Of a DNA stretch of 64,000 nt, positions 56,930-64,000 are shown in pieces. This stretch comes from Pseudomonas allokribbensis. GTDB lineage: Bacteria; Pseudomonadota; Gammaproteobacteria; Pseudomonadales; Pseudomonadaceae. Where the stretch lies: NCBI RefSeq assembly GCF_014863605.1, contig NZ_CP062252.1, positions 6,053,501-6,117,500 on the forward strand, in the 5' to 3' direction. How positions within the stretch are numbered: position 1 is the stretch's first letter; every line of letters begins with the position of its first letter. Position numbers and translations under genes: made by a program. The notes beneath the pieces were generated by a model. It did no database searches. It was not told where the DNA came from and saw only the letters and a list, made by a program, of their open reading frames with translations.

Positions 56930-59900
56930 GTTTTTTGCTCCACAGGGCAATGCTTTCGAGCAGCACCGATTCCTGGTACGGCTTGCCGAGGTAGTCGTTG
57001 ACGCCGATGGCCATGGCGCGGTCGCGGTGTTTCTGCCCGGTGCGCGAGGTGATCATGATGATCGGCAGGTGTTGCAGGCGTTCATCGTGGCGCACCTGGG
57101 TCGCCACTTCGAAGCCGTCCATGCGCGGCATTTCGATGTCGAGCAGCATCAGGTCCGGCATGTGTTCTTCCAGCAGCAGCATCGCGTCGACCCCGTCCTT
57201 GGCGGTCAGCACGTTCATGCCGTGGCGTTCGAGCAGACGGCTGGTGACCTTGCGCACGGTGACCGAGTCGTCGACCACCATCACCAACAACGGCTTCTGC
57301 GGTTCGCTTTCGATTTCGTGGCTGGCCGGACGCTGCGGCAACCGCGCCTGCATCGCGCGGATCGGCGCCAGCAGATCGAGGATCAGCACCACCCGGCCAT
57401 CGCCGAGGATCGTCGCCCCGGACACGCCCTGCACCGCCGCGAACTGCGGGCCGAGGCTCTTGACCACGATCTCGCGGGTGCCGGCCATGGCGTCGACCTG
57501 CACCGCGATGTGCCGCTCGTTGCATTGCACTAGCAGCACCGGCAGCGGCAGGCTCTGGCCGAGCAGTTTCGGTCGTGGCGCGGTTTTCAGCAGCTCGCCC
57601 AGATAGCACAGTTCATAACGCTGGCCGCCGTACTCGTAGCGCGGCGGATCGTGCCGGAAATGCCCGTCCAGTTCATTTGGCAACACGCGAACGATGCCGT
57701 CGATGGTGTTCAGCGGAATCGCGTACTGATCCTCGCCGCACTGCACCATCAGCGCACGGTTGACCGACACGGTGAACGGCAGGCGAATGCGAAAGTGCAC
57801 GCCCTGCCCCGGCACCGAGTCGATGCTCATGGTGCCGCCCAGTTGCCGTACTTCTTCGTGCACCACGTCCATGCCCACGCCGCGCCCGGAAATCTGGGTG
57901 ATTTTTTCGGCGGTGGAGAAGCCCGGCTGAAGGATGAACTGCAACACTTCGCGGTCGCTGATTTCCGCATTCGGCGCCAGCAAGCCACGCTTGATCGCCT
58001 TGCGTCGCACCGCGTCCAGCGGCACGCCGGCGCCGTCATCGCGGATGTCGAAAACGATGTCGCCGCCCTCGCGGGACAGGTCGAGGGAAATCTGGCCCTG
58101 AGCCGGTTTGCCCGCGGCGAGTCGCACGTCGGCCGGCTCCAGGCCATGGTCGACGGCGTTGCGCAGCATGTGTTCCAGCGGTGCGGCCATGCGTTCGAGG
58201 ACGTTGCGATCCATCTCGCCTTCGGCGTTGCCGACGGTGAACGCCACGTCCTTGTTCAGCTCTTCGGCGACCTGACGGACGATGCGTTTGAGTCGCGGCA
58301 ACATGCGCTCGAACGGCACCATGCGCGTGCGCATCAGGCCTTCCTGCAATTCGGTGTTGATCCGGCCTTGCTGTTGCAGCAGGTTCTCGGCGTCGTGGGT
58401 GCGCCGGTCGAGGGTTTCCTTGAGGTCGAGCAGGTCGGAGGCGGATTCGAACAGCGCCCGGGACAACTGCTGCAACTGCGAATGGCGATCCATTTCCAGC
58501 GGATCGAATTCTTCGTAGCCCAGACGTTCGGCGTCCACTTGCTGACGGCTGAGAATCCGCCCCTGGGTTTCGGTGTCGAGCCGGCGCAACTGATCGCGCA
58601 TGCGCTCGATGGTGGTTTCCATCTCGTTCAGGGCGGTCTGGGCATCGCTGACTTGCTGCTCGATACGCCCACGGAAAATCGAGGTTTCGCCCGCGAGGTT
58701 GACCAGGTCATCGAGCAGTTCGGCGGAGACCTTGACCATGTCCGCGCCGGCCTCGGGGACGGGCGCGGTGGTTTCGGTTTTAACCGGCGCCGGCAACAAC
58801 AGCGGTGGCGTTGGTGCGGCCACCGGGTGGCTGAAATTCTGGATCGCGCTGATCAGTCGATCCGCTGGCGGGCACGGCTGGCCGGCGCGCACCGCGTCGA
58901 GCATCTGCGCCAACCGGTCATGGCCGCGCTGCAACAGGGCAAACAGTTCGGCGCTGCCCTGCAGGGTCCCGGAGGACAGGCTTTCGTACAGGTATTCCAG
59001 CTCATGGGCGAGATCGCCGATGGGGCCGATTTCCACCATCCGCGCGCCGCCCTTGAGGGTGTGCAGGTCACGCAGCAGGGTTTCCACTTCCTGACGGTTA
59101 CCGGGTTCGGCCTGCCAGCGCAGCAGCGCGGCACCGGAGTTTTCGATGATGTCGAAACCTTCTTCGAGGAAGATTTCCAGCAATTCCGGATCGTGCCCCG
59201 GGCCGTCATGGCTGGCGACGGCGGGCGGTGTCTCGGGACTGCCGGCCTGACCCTGACGGAACTGGCGAATCGCGTCGATCAGCTCCTGCGCCGGTTTCAA
59301 CGGCTGATGGTCATGCAGTTGATCGAGGTACAACGCCAGGCGGTCATGGCTTTGCAGCAACAGCCGGCCCAAGGCATCGCTATGGTTGTAGCGGCGATCC
59401 ACCAGGCCTTCGTAAAGGCTCTCCAGTTCCTGGGCAAGATCACCGACGGCCTCGACCTCGGCCATTCGCGCACCGCCCTTGAGGGTGTGCAGGTCCCGTT
59501 GCAGCGACGACAGCGGCGCGCCGTTTTCCAGGTCGTTCAACCAGCGCTGCAAGGCTTGCCCGGCGCTGTCGAGGATGTCCACCGCCTCTTCGAGGAAGAT
59601 CTCGACGATCTCGTCATCCGCGCCGATTCCGGTGGTGCTTTTTTGCAGTTCGGCAGTGGCGCTGCCCAGCTCGGAAATACTCAGGGTTCGGCTGCCGTCG
59701 CTGCGAATCAGGCCCATGGCCGACGGGTCGAGGCTTTCGTCGAGCAGTTCGTGCAGCGCTCGAATACGCTGCGGTTGCGGGGTGATTTCCTGGCCGGCGG
59801 CCAGTTCGTCGAGCATGTTGATCAGCGCTTCGTGAGCGTGTTGCGCCTCAAGGAAGAACCGCTCGCTGACCGCCAGGCTGCTTTCTTCCACCGCGCCATA

Positions 59901-62837
59901 CAGGTCGAGCAAGGCTTCGCACAACACGTCCACCGGCAGCAGGTCCGCCAGGTGTGCGCCCTCGCCGAGGGTCGTCAGTTCATCCAGCAACGCGCTGAGT
60001 TCCTGGCGTTCGCCGGGATGCTGCTGCCAGCGTTGCAGGAGGTTTTCGGCGTCGAGCAGGATGTCCATGCCCTGGGCCAGGAAGTTGTTGATCAGTTGCG
60101 GATCACGCTTGACCCGCAAGCTGCTGCTCGGCGCATTGAGGATCGATTCCAGCCGCTCACTCAGCAGGGTTTCGGTGCGTTTGATCAACGACTGGGCACC
60201 GACAATCGGCGCCAGCGGATCGTGCTTGAGCTGACGCAGACCGACGCGGAACAGGCCCTCGGCTTCCAGCAGCAATTCCACTTCGTCGAGGTCCAATGCC
60301 AGTTGATGGGCCTTGAATTCCCGGGCCAGTTTGTCCAGCGGCGCCGCCAGTTCGGCAATCGGCAAAACGCCGGCCATTGAGGCGCTGCCCTTGAGGGTGT
60401 GCAGCGCTCGCTGCAATTCATCGCTGGCCTGCAACGGCACGTGCTCGGCGGCCTGATCGAGGAAGCGGTTGAGGCTGGCGAGGTGGGTTTCGGCTTCGTT
60501 GCGGAAAATCTCCAGCAACAACGGATCGAGCGCCGCGACGTCTTCCACGTCTTCGGCCGGCAACGGCGTGTCGCCCTTGGCCAAGGCGTGGGCGCGAGCC
60601 GCCAGCTGATCGACATCCTGGCGCTGACGCTGGTGGTTGATGGCGAATTCGGCAATCAGGTCCGGCAGCAACAGCAACGTATCGGCGAGCAATTGTTGCA
60701 CCGCCAGACCCGGTTCGACGCTGTGTTCCAGCACCCGGTTGAGCAGGTTTTCCACCGCCCAGGCCAGTTCGCCGAGAACCAGCGCACGCACCATGCGTCC
60801 GCTGCCTTTCAAGGTGTGAAAGGCCCGGCGCAGTTCGCTCAGGGCTGTGCGATCCTGCGGATCGGCGGTCCAGCGCGGCAGGTATTCGCGCAGCACATCG
60901 AGCACTTCCTCGGTCTCTTCGAGGAACACCTCACGCAACTCGTCGTCCACCGGCTCTTCATCGGCGGGTGGCGGCAGCAGACTACCGGGCGTGGTCAGCG
61001 CCGGCGGGTTGACCGCCGACACCGGGCTGGCCAGCACATCGGCCAGCGACTGCACGATGTCCGGGTCATCGAGTTCCTGCAGGTCCTGCATCACCAGCGC
61101 TTCGCTGGGGCTGAGCACATCGTCGAGCACCGGCACATGCTGTTCGCTGGGCGGCTCGTCAGGAAAGTAGCCGAGGCTGGCCAGGCTTTTCTGCGCCACG
61201 TCCAGCAGTTGCTCGCTCGGCGCCTGCGGGTCATCGGTCAGGCGTTCGAGGTAATACTCAAGGCTGGTGATGACATCGGCGAGGTTATCCAGTTGCTGCC
61301 AGCCCGGCTCATGGGGATCGAGCAGCAGATGCTCGCGGATGAACCCGTTACAGGCTTCCAGCAGGCTCGCCGCACGGGTCAACGGAATCATCGCCAGCGC
61401 ACCGCGGACCTGAGTCAGCAGCGCCGGCAACGGTTGCAGTTGCTGGCGATCCCAGTCGGCGTCGATGTAATCGACGATCATGTCCTTGGCCTGTTGCAGG
61501 CAGATACGCGCTTCCTTGATCACGATCTGATGGATCTGCGTCAGGTCGGTGGTTGGCAGGCGCGAGTCTTCCGGGCTCTCCGGTTCCACCGTGCCGACCA
61601 TTCCGGCCAGCGTCGCTTCGACGTAAAGCAAGGCACCGGCGACGTCCATCAGCGTGGCGTCGTTCGGTTCGCGCTGGCCCTGAGCGAGGCTGAGCACCAC
61701 CGCCAGTTGATCGATGATGACCTTGCGCGGCTGGCCGAAACCGAGCACCGCGAGGGTGTCGGCGATCTGCCGCAGCGGCGCCAGCAGGCTGTCCAGATCC
61801 GAGGTGTGCTGGCGGTCGCTGCGCACGAACAGGTCGAGGCGCTCCTTGACCCGCACCAGCTCTTCGCACAACGCCGCGAGCACCGAGCGCATGGCATCGC
61901 GGTCGGGGCCGGCCAGGCGCGCGCGTTCTTCGTCGACCATCGCGCTGTCGGGCAACGCGTCGTCCAGGGAGTAGCGATCTTTCATGGTCAGCATCTGCCC
62001 GGTGGGATGTTCGGCTTTGGCAATATAGAACAGCAGGCTTTTGAACAGCTCGGGCGGCGGTGGCTGGTTGAGGCCGGCCATGCCTTGTTCGAGCAGACGC
62101 TTGAGTTCCTTGTCGGCGTCCTTGAACAGGCTGCGCAGGGCCGGGCTGTTGGCGATCCGGCCTTCGCGCATGCCTTCGACCAGCGCCGAAGCGACCTGCC
62201 ACAATGGGCTCAACGGTGCATCACCGCTCAAGGCTTCGAGGCGGGTGAAGACTTTGCTCAGGTAACCGAGATGCGTCTGGTCGTCCTGTTCGCGGAGCAA
62301 TCCCACCAGCGCCATCTGCAGCATCTGCCGCAGCTTGCGCAACACATTGGGCAGATCCGCCGGTTCCAGCAGGGCCAGCGCTTCCGCGCTTAGCGGCGGC
62401 AGCTCGGGCAATTGCGGGCTGAACAGGCTGGTCTCGGACAACAGGCTTTCGCCCCGGGCACTGCGCAAGTCGTTGATCAGTGGCAGCACCACCAGCGGCA
62501 AGTCACGGCGGGCACCTTGCACGCGATCGAGGTAAATCGGTAACTGACCGAAGGCCTGCAACAGCAGGTGCAAGGCTTCGTCGCGGTGGCTGACGCGATC
62601 GTTCTGCAGGGCTTCGACCAGGTGCTCCATCTCTTCGGCGAGCAAGGCCGCGCCGTAGAACTCGACCATCTGCAGACTGCCGTGCACCTGATGGATGCAC
62701 GCCAGGCACTCGTCGAGGCCGGGCACCGACTGCGGATCGTCGAGCACGGCTTCGATGGCCTGATGCGCCTGCCTCAGCGTTTCGGCAATTTCGCCCTTGA
62801 CCCATTCGAGGGCCACGTAGTCGTGCCGGTCACCCAT
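56922..62837 (-). CDS. chpA: Hybrid chemosensory kinase ChpA (multi-Hpt CheA)
   Basis: Very large CheA-type kinase of 1971 residues for type IV pilus control. Histidine phosphotransfer sites are visible at His52 (VHGSLQM, divergent), His674 (HTLKGSGRM), His813 (HTLKGSASM), His1117 and His1259 (both HTLKGGARM). Other repeats without the histidine are degenerate. The ATPase follows, with the N box near 1552 (HMLRNAVDHGLE) and GRGVGMDVVHEEV, then a CheW domain (about 1680-1810) and a C-terminal receiver with Asp1900 (LLDIEMPRMDG). P. aeruginosa ChpA is longer (about 2470). The ATG at 62837 has GGAG 5 bases upstream. pilJ ends 22 bases before it. Confidence 0.93.
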   Translation of the reverse strand: MGDRHDYVALEWVKGEIAETLRQAHQAIEAVLDDPQSVPGLDECLACIHQVHGSLQMVEFYGAALLAEEMEHLVEALQNDRVSHRDEALHLLLQAFGQLPIYLDRVQGARRDLPLVVLPLINDLRSARGESLLSETSLFSPQLPELPPLSAEALALLEPADLPNVLRKLRQMLQMALVGLLREQDDQTHLGYLSKVFTRLEALSGDAPLSPLWQVASALVEGMREGRIANSPALRSLFKDADKELKRLLEQGMAGLNQPPPPELFKSLLFYIAKAEHPTGQMLTMKDRYSLDDALPDSAMVDEERARLAGPDRDAMRSVLAALCEELVRVKERLDLFVRSDRQHTSDLDSLLAPLRQIADTLAVLGFGQPRKVIIDQLAVVLSLAQGQREPNDATLMDVAGALLYVEATLAGMVGTVEPESPEDSRLPTTDLTQIHQIVIKEARICLQQAKDMIVDYIDADWDRQQLQPLPALLTQVRGALAMIPLTRAASLLEACNGFIREHLLLDPHEPGWQQLDNLADVITSLEYYLERLTDDPQAPSEQLLDVAQKSLASLGYFPDEPPSEQHVPVLDDVLSPSEALVMQDLQELDDPDIVQSLADVLASPVSAVNPPALTTPGSLLPPPADEEPVDDELREVFLEETEEVLDVLREYLPRWTADPQDRTALSELRRAFHTLKGSGRMVRALVLGELAWAVENLLNRVLEHSVEPGLAVQQLLADTLLLLPDLIAEFAINHQRQRQDVDQLAARAHALAKGDTPLPAEDVEDVAALDPLLLEIFRNEAETHLASLNRFLDQAAEHVPLQASDELQRALHTLKGSASMAGVLPIAELAAPLDKLAREFKAHQLALDLDEVELLLEAEGLFRVGLRQLKHDPLAPIVGAQSLIKRTETLLSERLESILNAPSSSLRVKRDPQLINNFLAQGMDILLDAENLLQRWQQHPGERQELSALLDELTTLGEGAHLADLLPVDVLCEALLDLYGAVEESSLAVSERFFLEAQHAHEALINMLDELAAGQEITPQPQRIRALHELLDESLDPSAMGLIRSDGSRTLSISELGSATAELQKSTTGIGADDEIVEIFLEEAVDILDSAGQALQRWLNDLENGAPLSSLQRDLHTLKGGARMAEVEAVGDLAQELESLYEGLVDRRYNHSDALGRLLLQSHDRLALYLDQLHDHQPLKPAQELIDAIRQFRQGQAGSPETPPAVASHDGPGHDPELLEIFLEEGFDIIENSGAALLRWQAEPGNRQEVETLLRDLHTLKGGARMVEIGPIGDLAHELEYLYESLSSGTLQGSAELFALLQRGHDRLAQMLDAVRAGQPCPPADRLISAIQNFSHPVAAPTPPLLLPAPVKTETTAPVPEAGADMVKVSAELLDDLVNLAGETSIFRGRIEQQVSDAQTALNEMETTIERMRDQLRRLDTETQGRILSRQQVDAERLGYEEFDPLEMDRHSQLQQLSRALFESASDLLDLKETLDRRTHDAENLLQQQGRINTELQEGLMRTRMVPFERMLPRLKRIVRQVAEELNKDVAFTVGNAEGEMDRNVLERMAAPLEHMLRNAVDHGLEPADVRLAAGKPAQGQISLDLSREGGDIVFDIRDDGAGVPLDAVRRKAIKRGLLAPNAEISDREVLQFILQPGFSTAEKITQISGRGVGMDVVHEEVRQLGGTMSIDSVPGQGVHFRIRLPFTVSVNRALMVQCGEDQYAIPLNTIDGIVRVLPNELDGHFRHDPPRYEYGGQRYELCYLGELLKTAPRPKLLGQSLPLPVLLVQCNERHIAVQVDAMAGTREIVVKSLGPQFAAVQGVSGATILGDGRVVLILDLLAPIRAMQARLPQRPASHEIESEPQKPLLVMVVDDSVTVRKVTSRLLERHGMNVLTAKDGVDAMLLLEEHMPDLMLLDIEMPRMDGFEVATQVRHDERLQHLPIIMITSRTGQKHRDRAMAIGVNDYLGKPYQESVLLESIALWSKKHA

Positions 62838-62859
62838 AACCACTCCGCTCGACATGAAC

Positions 62860-64000
62860 TCACGCCTTGTCCGTGGCGGGCGCTGCCGCCGCGGGCAAGG
62901 TGAACCCGGACACCGAACGCCGCAACTGGCTGGCCATTTTCGCCAGGTTGCCGATGCTTTCGGCGGTGGCCGTGGAGCCGGACGAGGTCTGCGAGGTGAT
63001 CTGCTGGATCACGTTCATCGTCAGGGAAATCTGCCCGGCCGAAGACGTCTGCTGCTGCGCCGCGTTGGAAATGCTCTGGATCAGCGCCGCGAGGGTCTTG
63101 GACACGCCTTCGATTTCTTCCAGGGCCACACCGGCATCCTGCGCCAGCCGCGCGCCGCGCACCACTTCGGTGGTGGTCTGTTCCATGGAAATCACGGCTT
63201 CGTTGGTGTCGGTCTGGATCGCCCGTACCAGTGTCTCGATCTGCCGGGTCGCAGCGGACGAACGTTCGGCCAGCCGTTGCACTTCGTCGGCAACCACGGC
63301 GAAGCCACGTCCGGCGTCACCGGCCATCGACGCCTGAATCGCCGCGTTGAGGGCGAGGATGTTGGTCTGGTCGGCAATGTCGTCGATCAGGCTGACGATG
63401 TCGCCGATTTCCTGGGACGACTCGCCCAGGCGCTTGATGCGTTTGGCGGTGTCCTGGATCTGTTCGCGAATGTTGTCCATGCCGTGGATGGTGTTGTGCA
63501 CCACCTCGTTGCCCTTGTTGGCAATCTCCACCGAACGCTCGGCCACCGCCGAGGATTCGGCAGCGTTGGCCGACACTTGATCGATGGACTGGGCCATGTC
63601 GTTGATCGCGGTCGAGGCTTCGGAAATCTGCTGGGCCTGATGCTCGGAAGCCTGGGCCAGGTGCATGGCGGTGGCCTGGGTTTCCTGCACCGCAGCGGCG
63701 ACCTGGCCGGCGGTGAGGTTGATGGTCGCCACCAGGTCGCGCAACTGGTCGACCGAATAGTTGATCGAGTCGGCGATGGTCCCGGTGAAGTCTTCGGTCA
63801 CCGAGGCCGTCACCGTCAGGTCGCCGTCGGCGAGGTCTTCGATTTCATCCAGCAGACGCATGATCGCGTTCTGGTTGCGTTCGTTCTTCTCGGCGGTTTC
63901 CTGCAACTGCCGGTTGGTTTCCCGGACCATGACCATGCCGATCAGGATGATCGACGCCAGCGCCAGCAGGCCCAGCACGTAACCGCCGATGGTGTCGGTG
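62860..64000 (-). CDS. pilJ: Type IV pilus methyl-accepting chemoreceptor PilJ, 3' part
   Basis: C-terminal about 379 codons of a chemoreceptor; the N-terminal periplasmic part lies beyond the window. It begins in a transmembrane helix ([17 protein letters not shown]), then a HAMP-like region. The signalling domain has the hairpin tip [40 protein letters not shown]. The receptor senses surface contact and peptide signals in P. aeruginosa and signals to ChpA, encoded just downstream. No pilK gene separates it from chpA. Confidence 0.92.
   Translation of the reverse strand, partial: TDTIGGYVLGLLALASIILIGMVMVRETNRQLQETAEKNERNQNAIMRLLDEIEDLADGDLTVTASVTEDFTGTIADSINYSVDQLRDLVATINLTAGQVAAAVQETQATAMHLAQASEHQAQQISEASTAINDMAQSIDQVSANAAESSAVAERSVEIANKGNEVVHNTIHGMDNIREQIQDTAKRIKRLGESSQEIGDIVSLIDDIADQTNILALNAAIQASMAGDAGRGFAVVADEVQRLAERSSAATRQIETLVRAIQTDTNEAVISMEQTTTEVVRGARLAQDAGVALEEIEGVSKTLAALIQSISNAAQQQTSSAGQISLTMNVIQQITSQTSSGSTATAESIGNLAKMASQLRRSVSGFTLPAAAAPATDKA

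Noticed and set aside
57651..60380. A 909-codon open frame on the plus strand opposite chpA, and a 664-codon one at 60399-62393
   Set aside because: They lie fully antisense to the well-conserved chpA and have biased shadow composition (His, Gln, Val, Arg rich) without recognisable domains. Long antisense frames are expected in GC-rich genes.

Overview
The window is a stretch of GC-rich chromosomal DNA from a gammaproteobacterium that is almost certainly a Pseudomonas of the P. fluorescens group. The reasons are the betB-betA pair, the tkt-epd-pgk-fba block next to an ArsR/methyltransferase regulator and metK, the mdcABCDEGH-madLM-mdcR malonate cluster, the pilJ-chpA-chpC chemosensory locus, and scattered short palindromic repeats of the GATCGTTCCC and CTTCGCGGGC types. 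The organism is inferred from gene content and gene order; no 16S or tRNA gene is present. Coding density is high and nothing looks like a prophage, an IS element, an integron or a CRISPR array.

Layout. 1-3.0 kb: betB (5' end cut by the window edge) and betA, which convert choline to glycine betaine. 3.2-7.5 kb: an extra TldD/TldE-type protease pair and an MdtD-like MFS exporter. 7.5-12.6 kb: the RNA helicase dbpA, a BaiN/YhiN-type flavoprotein and a YccS-type membrane protein. 12.6-17.1 kb: an orphan periplasmic binding protein, an ElaA-like acetyltransferase, a small winged-helix protein, a YgjP-like metalloprotein and a REC-PAS-GGDEF-EAL protein. 17.4-18.8 kb: a PL7 alginate lyase and a small DUF6124 protein behind a strikingly structured leader. 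18.9-25.1 kb (minus strand): fba, two small lipoproteins, pgk, epd and tktA. 25.4-27.6 kb: the ArsR/methyltransferase fusion and metK. 27.7-35.9 kb: ligB, a DUF1090 protein, cytochrome c', mltA, MAPEG and EamA membrane proteins, a Na+/H+ antiporter, an FNT channel and a thioesterase. 36-38.6 kb: an SAH riboswitch, ahcY and metF. 38.8-45 kb: a second orphan binding protein, rhlE, yceI/b561 and a flavin amine oxidase with a histone-like tail. 45.2-48 kb: bioA, rsmE and a hemolysin III-type protein. 48.2-56.4 kb: the complete malonate decarboxylase cluster. 56.5-64 kb: chpC, chpA and the 3' part of pilJ.

Working together. metK, ahcY and metF, the SAH riboswitch and the ArsR/methyltransferase regulator are parts of the activated-methyl cycle. 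The tkt-epd-pgk-fba block links the pentose phosphate pathway, gluconeogenesis and vitamin B6 supply. MadLM imports malonate, MdcACDE decarboxylates it on an acyl carrier whose prosthetic group is made and loaded by MdcB, MdcG and MdcH, and MdcR is the likely activator. PilJ, ChpA and ChpC are the receptor, kinase and adaptor of the type IV pilus chemosensory system.

The best candidate for something undescribed is the roughly 220-nt leader of the DUF6124 gene (18201-18422). It holds a 16-bp helix, an H-type pseudoknot partner, mutually exclusive alternative helices and a hairpin over the ribosome binding site. Other leads are a 24-bp palindrome before the regulator upstream of metK, which may start a leaderless mRNA; a three-part inverted repeat ahead of the SAH riboswitch; a T-N11-A box before mdcA; and a Chp locus without pilK or chpB.
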